Shown one piece after another: positions 15,067-23,730 of a stretch of 51,720 nt of DNA. Source of the DNA: Deltaproteobacteria bacterium (GTDB lineage: Bacteria > Desulfobacterota > Binatia > UTPRO1); assembly GCA_029262315.1 (NCBI GenBank), contig JAJCZP010000245.1, positions 1-51,720 on the forward strand. The letters are read 5' to 3'. A model generated the notes under the pieces. The model ran no database searches and was not told the origin of the DNA. It saw nothing but the letters and a program-made list of their open reading frames with translations. Numbering within the stretch: position 1 is the first letter of the stretch; every line of letters starts with the position of its first letter. Both the position numbers and the translations under genes were made by a program.

Positions 15067-17844
15067 TCATGCGCCCTGCTGTAATCCTTCTCGTGTCGTC
15101 GCCCCTTCGAGACGCGCGAGCGCTTCGCGGACGTCCGGCAACTCCGCGACCGTCAAGACATGCCGGAGAAAGGCCGCCGCGAGATCGGGACGCTGTGCCC
15201 GGCCGCAAATTCCAGCGGCCCATTGCAGGACGAGGATGTCGCGCGGCCACTCCACGGGATCGTGCAGCAGGGGCAGGACCCCCGCGAGATCTCCGGCCAG
15301 CACACGTCGCTGCACCGCCACCAGGCGTCTCCACGACGCCGCCTCATCCGCCTCGCACGTTTCCGTCAGGCGGCGCGTGATCTCGCCCTGCACGACCTCA
15401 CTTCTGAGAAACCGGCCATGCTCGGCATAGATGATGTCCTCGTCCTCCAGATCACGGTGCGCCCAGCGCTCACGCAGGCGCCGCCCGTTGGCGGCATCGT
15501 GATCATGGCGCCCGGCAGACTGGCTCTCCAGATGCACCAGCGCACTGGCCGGCTGATACACGACACGGCCCCCGCGCTCCCTGATACGGAGACACAGATC
15601 GATGCCCCCGAAGCTGTTCCGAAACCCCTCATCGAAACCCTGCACGGCTTCGAACGCGCTTCGGCGCACGAGCACGCACGCGGCCGTCACCGCTTGAAGG
15701 TCCCGCCTGACGTTCACTTCGGCCGCGTCGGCGGGAAATCCCTGATACACATGGTACGGCATCCGGTGGAAGCGCGAGAACGCGACGCCGGCATGCTGAA
15801 TCGTACCGTCCGGGAAGAGCAGCTTGCTGCCGACCACCATCACCGACGCATCACGCTCGACCTCCTGGACGAGCGGCGCGAGCCAATTCGCCAGCGGAAT
15901 GGTGTCGTTGTTCAGGAAGACGAGATGGCGCCCGCGCGCCACGGCCGCCCCTTGGTTACAGGCGCGTTCGAAGCCCAGATTCCGCTCGTTGCGTAGGACC
16001 TGCACGTCGCCACCGAGGTGGGTCAGGAACTCCGCTGTCCCATCGGTCGATCCGTTGTCGATTACGATGACCTCGAAGTCGGGGGCATCCGTCACTTCCC
16101 CCAGCGCGGTCAGACACTGCATCGTCAATTCGACCTTGTCGAACACGGGAATGACGATCGAGCAGGCAAACGGCCCCTCCCCGGTGCACCGCACGACGCC
16201 GGAGCAATGCTCGACCGTGGGCAGCGACGCGGGTAGTGCGTCCGCGGCGCGCGGCGCGTAGCGCTCCAGGACGATCGCCGCCGTACGCTCGAAGTCCGCC
16301 GTTCGCTGGCTCGTCGTCGAGCTACCATCCGTTCGCCAGCTGAAGCCGCAGGTCACCTGCGGCACGTGCACGAAGTCGAACGCTTCGGAAAGGCGGATGA
16401 ACAGATCCCAATCCTCGTGTGTCGACAGCGTCTCATCGAAGAACCCGACACGGTCGAGGCAATCGCGGCGATGCATGAGACAGAGGATCGGAATGTAGTT
16501 GCCATGCCGCAGTTGCTCCCGATCAAACGGAACGCTGTAGGGAACGTCCATACCGCGGGTGACGTACGTCGTGCCCTGGGGCTCTTCGAGCACACGATGC
16601 GCATCCGAGTATGCGACCGCCCGATCGCCGCTCACCATCGCCTCGACCAACGTTTGAATGTGATGGGGGTGCAACCAGTCGTCGTCGTCGAGGTACGCGA
16701 GATACGTTCCCCGCGCGAGACGAATGCCGGCGTTGCGCGCCCCCGATCGCTCCAAGCGCTGCCCAAGCTGGACGTAGGTGATGTCGCCGCGTATGCGCAA
16801 CGACTGCACCACGTCAGCCACGTCTGATCCCGCATCGTTGACGACAATCGTCTCGACGTGCGGATAGGTCTGCCCGAGAACACTCTCCACCGCGCGGCGA
16901 AGCCACTCGGGACGATCCCGGGTCGGAATGATGACGGACACCAACGGAAGCTGCTCGGGCGTCGTCGCCCCCGCATCGGGAGGCCTGCTCGGCACCGGTG
17001 CCGCGTTTCCCGTCAGCACCGTGCCTCCGCGCGCGGGCGGCGCGGGCAACGACGCGCCCTCGGGTACCGGGACGACGTAGTGACCTCCGGGCGCTGGTCG
17101 CTCTCCCCACGACGGTGGCCAGTGCCGCTCGCGCGCCTGATCCGATTCCACGCGGGAAAGCTCCAGGTTCGAGTACTCGTTCCCGCCGGGAGCGAGTAGG
17201 TAGAGCCCGAGGACCTCGGGGACGTGTCGGAACTGCGCCCCGGCGGCCGCGAATCGCAAATACAGGTCGTAGTCGCCCGCCGTCACGTAGGCCGGATCGA
17301 AACCGCCCACATCCTCGTGAAGAGCCCGGCGCCACATGGGCTGCGGCCCGACGCAGCATACTTGAAAGAGATGCCGAGCGTCGAAGTCAGGCCAGTGGAA
17401 ATGCGCGGCCACCTCGCCCGACGCGTAGGCCTCGTCGAACGTCAAGTTCTCGGCATGCGTGATGGCGGCGTCTCCGTACGCGAGCCCAACATCCGGATTG
17501 GCCTCCAACAGCGCCGCAAGCTGCTCGAACGCGTCGTGTCGGTGCCGGTCGTCGGCTGACGTCGGCGTCACGTACGTGCCCTCCGCGAACGTCAGGGCGC
17601 GATTCATCGCAGCGAGAATGCCCTCGCGCTCGTCCGTGCGGGTGTAGACGATGTTGTCGTACCGCTGCTGAAACTCTTCGATGATCGCGCGCTCGTTCGT
17701 GGGCGACGCACTATCGACGATCACGATCTGCATCCGATCAGCGATCGTCTGGGCCTCCAGGTCTTCCAACAACCCACGCATGAACCGCTCGGCCTTGTAG
17801 ACCGTGCACAGCGCCGTCACGAGATACCGCGAGTTTTGACTCAT
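15067..17844 (-). CDS. Triple-domain GT2 family glycosyltransferase
   Basis: A 925-residue protein with three GT-A/GT2 modules. Module 1 (1 to about 245) has 'ALCTVYKAERFMRGLLEDLE' and 'SADDRHRHDAF'. Module 2 (from about 300) has 'VSVIIPTRDRPEWLRRAVES' and the metal motif 'YLDDDDW'. Module 3 (from about 560) has 'SIVIPVFDKVELTMQCL' and 'FLNNDTIP'. A helical tail of about 120 residues follows. The ATG overlaps the AKR stop (ATGA), so it is the last gene of the long glycan operon; its stop lies 22 nt before the fliC promoter. It probably builds a short oligosaccharide, either flagellin-linked or surface-attached. Confidence 0.9.
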   Translation of the reverse strand: MSQNSRYLVTALCTVYKAERFMRGLLEDLEAQTIADRMQIVIVDSASPTNERAIIEEFQQRYDNIVYTRTDEREGILAAMNRALTFAEGTYVTPTSADDRHRHDAFEQLAALLEANPDVGLAYGDAAITHAENLTFDEAYASGEVAAHFHWPDFDARHLFQVCCVGPQPMWRRALHEDVGGFDPAYVTAGDYDLYLRFAAAGAQFRHVPEVLGLYLLAPGGNEYSNLELSRVESDQARERHWPPSWGERPAPGGHYVVPVPEGASLPAPPARGGTVLTGNAAPVPSRPPDAGATTPEQLPLVSVIIPTRDRPEWLRRAVESVLGQTYPHVETIVVNDAGSDVADVVQSLRIRGDITYVQLGQRLERSGARNAGIRLARGTYLAYLDDDDWLHPHHIQTLVEAMVSGDRAVAYSDAHRVLEEPQGTTYVTRGMDVPYSVPFDREQLRHGNYIPILCLMHRRDCLDRVGFFDETLSTHEDWDLFIRLSEAFDFVHVPQVTCGFSWRTDGSSTTSQRTADFERTAAIVLERYAPRAADALPASLPTVEHCSGVVRCTGEGPFACSIVIPVFDKVELTMQCLTALGEVTDAPDFEVIVIDNGSTDGTAEFLTHLGGDVQVLRNERNLGFERACNQGAAVARGRHLVFLNNDTIPLANWLAPLVQEVERDASVMVVGSKLLFPDGTIQHAGVAFSRFHRMPYHVYQGFPADAAEVNVRRDLQAVTAACVLVRRSAFEAVQGFDEGFRNSFGGIDLCLRIRERGGRVVYQPASALVHLESQSAGRHDHDAANGRRLRERWAHRDLEDEDIIYAEHGRFLRSEVVQGEITRRLTETCEADEAASWRRLVAVQRRVLAGDLAGVLPLLHDPVEWPRDILVLQWAAGICGRAQRPDLAAAFLRHVLTVAELPDVREALARLEGATTREGLQQGA

Positions 17845-18971
17845 ACCGCTCCCCCCATCCCCACATCACCGTCGCGCACGAACGCCGGCATCGGATCGCC
17901 GAGACCACGCGCCAGCACCCACCCCCAGTACAGGACTTCGCCGTCGAGGAGCGCGTACCTGCGCTCTTCCCCACTCCCGGACATTGCCGCCAGCGGAAGC
18001 GGCTTCAGCGACTCGCCCCGCGCGAGACACTCAGCAACCGCCACCGGCGCCGGGACGAGATCCTGCACGTTCTGTCGCGCCTCGTCGGCCGTGCGGTAGA
18101 CACCCCGAACGTCGATACGCTCCGGAGCCACGTGCAGGATCCGCTGCGCAAAGCACTGCTCGAGATGGGCCAGGTCCGCGTCCTCGAGCCGCAGAGCGAT
18201 CGCACCGGCGTTCTCTGTCGTGTGCTGACGACTCGCAGCCTTCACGAGCGCGATGACCCCCGGACGTCGCAACACCCAGGCCACCATGATCTGAGCGACC
18301 GTACACTCGTACTTCGACGCGAGGCCTGCGAGCAGATCACGTCGTGGGCCAGCAACCATCCCGGCACCCCGATCGAGGACACTGTACGCCAGTGGCGTCA
18401 GGCCAGCCTCCTCACAGTACGGCAGCACGTCACTCTCGGCCGCGCGCTGAAACAAGTTGTACTCCACCTGCACCGAGACCAGCGGCAGATGCGAGGCGAG
18501 CCGCCGTGCGTGCTCGAGTTGCACCGAGGTCATATTGCCGAGCCCCACCCACCGCACTTTGCCGTCAGCCACCAGCCGGTCGAGGGCGGCCACCGTCTCC
18601 TCGAACGGAATCCGCGGCTCCGGCCAATGCAGCTGATAGAGATCGAGATAGTCGGTACGAAGTCGTCGCAAGCTCGCCTCGGCAGCGGCGAGAAGGGTCG
18701 CATAGCCACTGTGTTCCGGGTTGAACTTGCTTGCCAACACGACGCGGTCGCGGCGCCCAGCGATGGCGCGTCCCACCAGGTCCTCAGCGTGACCGCCGCC
18801 ATAGAGCTCCGCGGTATCGATCAGATTCATGCCGAGCTCGATCCCGTACTGCAGCACGGCGATCCGCTCGCGGTCTCGTTCCGACGACGCGTCCGACCAG
18901 GGACCGGTCTTGGTCGTCCCCTGTCCGATCGCCGACGCGAAGGCTCCTGTTCGCCCGAGCGGTCGCTCCAT
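17841..18971 (-). CDS. Aldo/keto reductase fused to ParB-like C-terminal domain (copy 1)
   Basis: A 376-residue protein. Residues 1 to about 285 are an aldo/keto reductase barrel: 'LGMNLIDTAELYGGGHAEDLVGRAI' gives the Asp and Tyr of the catalytic tetrad, 'VVLASKF' the Lys, and 'YLDLYQLHWPEP' the His. A tail of about 90 residues ('LKPLPLAAM', 'YALLDGEVLYWGWVLARG', 'PMPAFV') has the strand-helix pattern of the ParB/Srx N-terminal fold, but the 'GxRR' motif is changed to 'GEVLYWGW'. ATG 18971 is preceded by GGCGAGGG. A second such fusion lies at 23731-24867. Likely reduces a keto-sugar intermediate; the tail's role is unknown. Confidence 0.85.
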   Translation of the reverse strand: MERPLGRTGAFASAIGQGTTKTGPWSDASSERDRERIAVLQYGIELGMNLIDTAELYGGGHAEDLVGRAIAGRRDRVVLASKFNPEHSGYATLLAAAEASLRRLRTDYLDLYQLHWPEPRIPFEETVAALDRLVADGKVRWVGLGNMTSVQLEHARRLASHLPLVSVQVEYNLFQRAAESDVLPYCEEAGLTPLAYSVLDRGAGMVAGPRRDLLAGLASKYECTVAQIMVAWVLRRPGVIALVKAASRQHTTENAGAIALRLEDADLAHLEQCFAQRILHVAPERIDVRGVYRTADEARQNVQDLVPAPVAVAECLARGESLKPLPLAAMSGSGEERRYALLDGEVLYWGWVLARGLGDPMPAFVRDGDVGMGGAV

Positions 18972-18982
18972 GGTCCCTCGCC

Positions 18983-19402
18983 TCAGTCGAGCGCGATCTC
19001 CCACCCTTCGAGACCGTCCACGTCACAATTCGACTTGCGGAGCGCTGGATCCTCATCCCCGAACGCCTGGAGCAGCGCGTTCTTCATCTGATTCCGCAGG
19101 CCGTTCAGCTGATGCGCGAGTTTGAGATGATCCATGTAGCCGGCCTCATCCGTCTGCGCGCGGTCCTTCAAGGTCCAGATGTGGAGATTCATCTGCGCAA
19201 GCACGATCACCATGCGCAGCACGCGGGCCGTCAGTCGCGGCTGGCGCTCCTGGAGAATGGCATCAACATCCTGCATCAGCAGCTCCATCCGCTCCCGGTG
19301 GCTCTCGCCATCCGGTAACAGGACCTGCTTGATCTGATTGATCGTGATCTCGTCGACCAGGTCGGCGCAGGTCGGGAGAATGTGCCGAGCAGTCGTGCTC
19401 AC
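18983..19402 (-). CDS. Uncharacterised helical protein within glycan operon
   Basis: A 139-residue protein I do not recognise. It is helical throughout, with segments 'ADLVDEITINQIKQVLLP', 'RLTARVLRMVIVLAQMNLHI' and 'HLKLAHQLNGLRNQMKNALL', and no membrane span or catalytic motif. The GTG start at 19402 overlaps the stop of the upstream SDR gene (GTGA). It ends 11 nt before the AKR-ParB gene, so it is an integral operon member. A scaffold or regulator of the sugar pathway is possible, but nothing in the sequence shows it. Confidence 0.75.
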   Translation of the reverse strand: MSTTARHILPTCADLVDEITINQIKQVLLPDGESHRERMELLMQDVDAILQERQPRLTARVLRMVIVLAQMNLHIWTLKDRAQTDEAGYMDHLKLAHQLNGLRNQMKNALLQAFGDEDPALRKSNCDVDGLEGWEIALD

Positions 19403-20430
19403 GCGGTCGCCTCCGGCGGTCGGACGGCAGCGGTTTTCGGCGTCAATCCGCTCGTCCGCTCGGCCGCGGTCTCCCGATTGGCGCGATACCACGCCACCGT
19501 TCGCGCGATCCCTTCGACAAGCGGCGTCTGTGCCTCGAAGTCGAGCAGCCGCTGCGCGCGCTCGGTCGACATCAAACGCACGGGATCGCCCGACGGACCC
19601 GCCGGGTCCCAGCAGATCTCCGGCGGCGTCGGCATGGCCGCCGCAATGGTCTCCGCCACTTCGCGAATGGTACACGCGCGGCCACTCCCAAGATTGATGG
19701 GCGTACACACCGGCCCCCGCTCCATCGCCGCGAGCATACCGTCCGCGACATCCTCGACGTAGATGAAGTCGCGCACGACTCCACCGTCGCCCCATACGCG
19801 CACCGGATTCTCACCGTCCAGCATGCGGCGAATGAGCGCGGGGATCACCTGCGCCGTCGCCGCATCGAAATCGTCATGCGGACCGTACACGTTTGCGGGT
19901 CGCACGATCCGCGGGGCCTGCCAGTCGTACTCGTGGAGGTAGGTCTCCGCCTGAACCTCGGCGACACGCTTGGCGATCCCCGCGTACCGATCGTTCTGGC
20001 GCGGGAGGCCGTTCCAAAGGTTGTCTTCGCAGTGCAGTGAGGAGGGGGGATACGCGCAGATACTGCTCACCACCAGGTAGCGCTCGGCACCCGCCCGATA
20101 CGCGGCATCCATCATATGCGTGTTGAAGAGGAGCATGGGCACGAAGTAGCTCGCCGCCCGCGACACGCCGATGCCCACCGAGCCCTTGATACCGACGAGA
20201 TTGAACACGTGCTCCTGTCCGCTCGCCACCGCACGGCATGCCTCGGGATCGGTCAGATCAGCTTGGATGAACTCGACCTCGTCGCCAAACAGCGCGCGCA
20301 CCCTCTCGGGTGGGTCGAGCGCCGCGACCGTCACACGGCTGCCGCGCGCCAGTAGCTTCCGCACGAGAGCGATACCGATCGTCCCGGTTCCACCGGTGAC
20401 GAGCACCCGCCGTTCTCGATAGAACGACAC
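19399..20430 (-). CDS. Extended SDR sugar-nucleotide epimerase/dehydratase-like protein (SDR-1)
   Basis: A 343-residue extended SDR. It begins with the NAD(P)-binding motif 'VLVTGGTGTIGIALVRKLLARG'-type glycine loop (TGGTGTIG) and contains 'VVSSICAYPPS' and 'NVYGPHDDFDAATAQVIPAL'. The expected YxxxK catalytic pair is altered: the Lys of 'AGIAKRVAEVQAETY' is preceded by Tyr at one extra position (Yx4K). The GTG at 20430 follows the SDR-2 stop by one base. It is closely related in layout to the genes at 20432 and 21947, so these look like successive duplications. Likely acts on an NDP- or GDP-linked keto-sugar; exact reaction unknown. Confidence 0.88.
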   Translation of the reverse strand: MSFYRERRVLVTGGTGTIGIALVRKLLARGSRVTVAALDPPERVRALFGDEVEFIQADLTDPEACRAVASGQEHVFNLVGIKGSVGIGVSRAASYFVPMLLFNTHMMDAAYRAGAERYLVVSSICAYPPSSLHCEDNLWNGLPRQNDRYAGIAKRVAEVQAETYLHEYDWQAPRIVRPANVYGPHDDFDAATAQVIPALIRRMLDGENPVRVWGDGGVVRDFIYVEDVADGMLAAMERGPVCTPINLGSGRACTIREVAETIAAAMPTPPEICWDPAGPSGDPVRLMSTERAQRLLDFEAQTPLVEGIARTVAWYRANRETAAERTSGLTPKTAAVRPPEATA

Positions 20431-20431
20431 C

Positions 20432-21439
20432 TCAGGCCACCGCCGCGGCTTCTGGGCCGTCCTGTTGGGTCTGCTGCTGGGCACGGTACCACGCGATCGT
20501 TCGCGCAAGTCCATCGGGCAATGAGATCCGAGGTTCGAACGCGAGTCGGTCACGCGCCATCGTCGTACTCATCAACCGCACCGGAATCGTGCTCGGCCGC
20601 GACGGATCGAACCGCACATCCGCATCCTCGAAACCATCCACCACGAGCAGCGTCTCGAGGACCTCACGGACGGCATGCCCCTGCCCCGACGCGATATTGA
20701 TCGCGAGGTAGTCCTCCGGGTCGGCAAAGGCGCGCATCAGGCCCTCGATGAAGTCATCGACATAGAGGAGGTCGCGCACGTCCTCGCCGGTGCCCCAGAC
20801 CTCGAGCGGATCGTGACGCTCGACCACTCGGCGAAGCAGCGCGGCCGTAACATGCGACGTCGCGAAGTCGAACTTGTCGTGCGGCCCGTATACGTTGGAA
20901 GGCCGCACGACGACCGTGCTCATCGCAGGCCGCACACGGCGCGCGTACGTTTCGCACAGAATCTCAGCGTAGCGCTTCATCCACGCGACCGGGTGATACG
21001 TTGGGTAGGGTTCCCCCGCAAACATCTCCCCCTCCTCCACCGGACGCTCGTCGGTGGGCGGATACGCCGCGCCGCTGCTGATGAAGAGAAACCTCGTAAC
21101 GCCGGCCGCGTGTGCGGCGTCGAGCAACTGCGCATTCATGACGACGTTCGGCGTCACGTGCACCAATGGCGTCTTCACCATCACCGCAGCGCCAGATGTG
21201 TTCGCGGCGCAGTGGAAGACGTAGTCGACGCCATCGACCGCCCGAGCACAGTCCTCGGGCCGCGTCAGGTCGGTCGTCACGTACTCGACCGTGGGATCCA
21301 CCTTCCCTGGCTGGCTGCGATGGACCGTCGCCCGCACCCGCGCGCCCTCACTCCGCAAGCGCGCGATCACGTTCGTCCCGATGAATCCAGCTCCGCCAGT
21401 CACGAGGACGTGCGCGCCCGCGAGCCGTCGATCAGACAT
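20432..21439 (-). CDS. Extended SDR sugar-nucleotide enzyme (SDR-2)
   Basis: A 335-residue extended SDR with cofactor loop 'VLVTGGAGFIGTNVIARL', 'FHCAANTSGAA', 'FISSGAAYPPTDE' and 'RPSNVYGPHDKFDFATSHV'. It resembles GDP-L-fucose synthase or UDP-glucose 4-epimerase-like proteins. In the active-site segment 'YHPVAWMKRYAEILCETY' the residue four before Lys is Val, not Tyr. ATG 21439 has AAGGAGA upstream and overlaps the rmlC-like stop (ATGTCTGA). Co-translation with SDR-1 and the epimerase indicates one pathway. Confidence 0.88.
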   Translation of the reverse strand: MSDRRLAGAHVLVTGGAGFIGTNVIARLRSEGARVRATVHRSQPGKVDPTVEYVTTDLTRPEDCARAVDGVDYVFHCAANTSGAAVMVKTPLVHVTPNVVMNAQLLDAAHAAGVTRFLFISSGAAYPPTDERPVEEGEMFAGEPYPTYHPVAWMKRYAEILCETYARRVRPAMSTVVVRPSNVYGPHDKFDFATSHVTAALLRRVVERHDPLEVWGTGEDVRDLLYVDDFIEGLMRAFADPEDYLAINIASGQGHAVREVLETLLVVDGFEDADVRFDPSRPSTIPVRLMSTTMARDRLAFEPRISLPDGLARTIAWYRAQQQTQQDGPEAAAVA

Positions 21440-21947
21440 GGCAATCTCCTTGATCGCGTCGCGACAGGACCGGCGTCTGGGTCGGCCACCAGATCCCAAG
21501 GCGTGGATCGTTCCACAGCAAGGTAAACTGGCCGGCGCGCTCGTACTCGGTCGACTGCTTGTAGTGAAAGATCGCCTCTTCGCTGAGCACCAGGTGTCCA
21601 TTGCCGTGCTTGGGCGGCACCAGCACCTGCAGGCGATTGCGCTCCGAGAGGGTGAAACCCTCCCACGCACCGCGCTGTGGCGACTCGGGATCCCAATTCA
21701 CCACGACCAGGTAGAACTGGCCATGCAGACACGAGATCAGCTTCCAGGTGTGGTCGTCACCGTGAATGCCGCGAAGCACGTGGCGCGACGACACCGAAAT
21801 GTCGTCCTGAATGAAGTCGACGTCGATGCCGGCCTCGCGGTAGAGACGGCGGTTGTACGTCTCGATGTACGCCCCACGGAAGTCCTCGAATACCGTCGGT
21901 GGCTCGATGACGAGGACGCCCTCGAGGCTCGTGTGCTGGACCCGCAT
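21432..21947 (-). CDS. RmlC-like sugar-nucleotide 3- or 3,5-epimerase
   Basis: A 171-residue cupin of the dTDP-4-dehydrorhamnose 3,5-epimerase family. Family features are 'EDFRGAYIETYNRRLYREAG', 'DDISVSSRHVLRGIHGDDHTWKL' with the catalytic-type His, 'FYLVVVNWDPES' and 'VLVPPKHGNGHLVLSEEAIFHYKQS'. The ATG shares one base with the SDR-3 stop (TGATG). With a heptose kinase and GMD-like dehydratase in the same operon, it may epimerise a GDP-4-keto-6-deoxyheptose at C3/C5 as in Campylobacter heptose pathways; a dTDP substrate cannot be excluded. Confidence 0.88.
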   Translation of the reverse strand: MRVQHTSLEGVLVIEPPTVFEDFRGAYIETYNRRLYREAGIDVDFIQDDISVSSRHVLRGIHGDDHTWKLISCLHGQFYLVVVNWDPESPQRGAWEGFTLSERNRLQVLVPPKHGNGHLVLSEEAIFHYKQSTEYERAGQFTLLWNDPRLGIWWPTQTPVLSRRDQGDCHV

Positions 21948-22939
21948 CACGCACTCTCCCGAAAGTAGTTTGCCTTCTGCTCGTGCTCTCCCCGATGAGC
22001 CAGATACCACTCCCAGGTGGCGCGCAGGCCGTGATACAGCGACGTCGCAGGGGCGTATCCGAGCTGGGCCCGGGCGGCATCGATGTTCATCACCCGGCGC
22101 GCGAATCCCGACGGCTTGCTCGCATCGAACTCGTAGTTGAACGGCACGACGGTCGCGAGCGTCTCGACCAGCTCTCGAATCGTGGTCCCACACCCGGTCC
22201 CGAGATTCACAGGGTCGCCGTCGGTACCACGCAGGAGGGCCAGCACGATGCCGGCCGCCACGTCCCCGCTGTACGCGAACTCGCGGACCGCGCTTCCGTC
22301 GCCCCACACGACGAGCGGATCCTCTCCCGACGCGATCCGCGCCATCAAGGCGGGGATCACCATGGCGTTGGCCGGATCGAAGTTGTCTCCAGGACCGTAC
22401 ACGTTGGTCAACCGAACGACCGCGAAAGAGCGGAGATCGTATTGCGCGCGATAGGCGCGAATCTGAAGCTCGCCCATGCGCTTGGCCCAACCCGGAAACT
22501 CGTCCATGGGCGGACCGTCCCATGCGTCGGCCTCGTGAAAGACCTCGCGGCTGGGATACGCGCCGATCGAGCTGGTGTAGACGAGACGCGCGACGCCGTT
22601 CTGACGACTCGCCTCGAGCACGTTGGTGTTCATCATGAGCAGGGGCACGAGAAAGCTTGCCGGCTTGCGCGTGGTCACCGCCACCGAGCCCTTGATCCCG
22701 GCCACATGGAAGACAAAATCCATGCCTTCGGTCACGCGCGAGCAGAAACCCAGGTCGGTCAGGTCGCCGCGCACGTATTCCGCCTCCGGGTGCGGCCGGA
22801 CGTCGTCCAGCGACACCACACGCACCTGCCCGCCCCCGGCAATGACGAGATCGACGATCTGCCGCCCGACCATGCCCGTCCCGCCAGTCACCAGGACCCG
22901 CTTGCCGCGGAAGTTCTCCAACACGTCTCGATCCAGCAT
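21947..22939 (-). CDS. Extended SDR sugar-nucleotide enzyme (SDR-3)
   Basis: A 330-residue extended SDR with 'VLVTGGTGMVGRQIVDLVI', 'VFHVAGIKGSVAVTTRKPAS', 'YTSSIGAYPSREVF' and 'LTNVYGPGDNFDPANAMVIP'. It is closest in the window to SDR-1 (shared 'GIKGSV' and 'IPAL' blocks). The active-site helix reads 'FPGWAKRMGELQIRAY': Pro at the canonical Tyr position and Phe one before it. ATG 22939 is backed by GAGAGGAGCGAGG. A longer reading frame upstream overlaps the methyltransferase and is not used. Confidence 0.88.
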   Translation of the reverse strand: MLDRDVLENFRGKRVLVTGGTGMVGRQIVDLVIAGGGQVRVVSLDDVRPHPEAEYVRGDLTDLGFCSRVTEGMDFVFHVAGIKGSVAVTTRKPASFLVPLLMMNTNVLEASRQNGVARLVYTSSIGAYPSREVFHEADAWDGPPMDEFPGWAKRMGELQIRAYRAQYDLRSFAVVRLTNVYGPGDNFDPANAMVIPALMARIASGEDPLVVWGDGSAVREFAYSGDVAAGIVLALLRGTDGDPVNLGTGCGTTIRELVETLATVVPFNYEFDASKPSGFARRVMNIDAARAQLGYAPATSLYHGLRATWEWYLAHRGEHEQKANYFRESA

Positions 22940-22950
22940 CCTCGCTCCTC

Positions 22951-23709
22951 TCACTCCACCACGAAGTACGACGCCCGGGACACGTGCGGAAAGCGGCGTA
23001 GGCGCACGTTCGACAACCCGAAGACTTCCATCAGCGCTTGCGTCTCGCCGGGAGAATCGGGGTCGTTCAACTCGTCGAACCCGACCACACTTCCGCGCGT
23101 CAATCGCGGCCGGATGAGCTCCAGACACTGCCGCGTGGGCTCGTACAGATCGAAGTCGAAGTAGGCCAGCGCGACGATGGTCTCGGGAGCCTCGGCCAAA
23201 TAGCGGGGCAGCTCAACCGTCCCATCTCCCGCGCGAAGCTCGAACTTCTTGATGTGCGCGAGCGGGTTCAGACTCTCGTGCAGGGCAAGCACGCGCTCGA
23301 GATAGCGCTGGTAGTCCGGCGCCACGGCCAACTGCCCGGGACGCATCATCGGCGCTCGACCGTCCTCGGGCGCGATATCTGGAAAACCTTGAAAGGTATC
23401 GAAACCCACGATCTTCCGATGGCGGTTGAAGGGGTCGTAGATCCCGCGGAGCGCTGAGAACAGCGCGAGATTCTGTCCCCACCGCGTGCCAAACTCCATC
23501 ACGACGCCCTGCACGTCGACGATCTGACGAAACAGGAAGTCCATGAAGAGCATGCGCGAGAGGTTCTTCGATTCCAGGAACAGTCCGAGGTTCGAAAGCA
23601 GCTGCTCAGGTGGAATCGGAGCCTCCTGGAGTAGCTCGACCAGCGCGCCGCGATCCTCGCGCTCCGTGTCGCTTCCGTACTCGGTAATGGCCAACTGACT
23701 CGTACTCAT
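22951..23709 (-). CDS. TylF/MycF-like class I methyltransferase
   Basis: A 252-residue SAM-dependent methyltransferase of the macrocin O-methyltransferase (TylF) type. Visible are 'GVVMEFGTRWGQNLALFSAL' (SAM site), 'IVGFDTFQGFPD', and the metal/acid region 'LAYFDFDLYEPTRQCLELIR' with 'RGSVVGFDELND'. TylF-type enzymes O-methylate sugar hydroxyls. Preceded by GGGAGGTGGG and 11 nt from SDR-3. Probably methylates the nucleotide sugar or a finished glycan residue. Confidence 0.87.
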   Translation of the reverse strand: MSTSQLAITEYGSDTEREDRGALVELLQEAPIPPEQLLSNLGLFLESKNLSRMLFMDFLFRQIVDVQGVVMEFGTRWGQNLALFSALRGIYDPFNRHRKIVGFDTFQGFPDIAPEDGRAPMMRPGQLAVAPDYQRYLERVLALHESLNPLAHIKKFELRAGDGTVELPRYLAEAPETIVALAYFDFDLYEPTRQCLELIRPRLTRGSVVGFDELNDPDSPGETQALMEVFGLSNVRLRRFPHVSRASYFVVE

Positions 23710-23730
23710 CCCACCTCCCGTCGGGTGCGC

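Noticed and set aside
13823-15334. 503-codon minus-strand frame across fliC
   Set aside because: Out-of-frame shadow of flagellin with Arg/Gly-rich composition.
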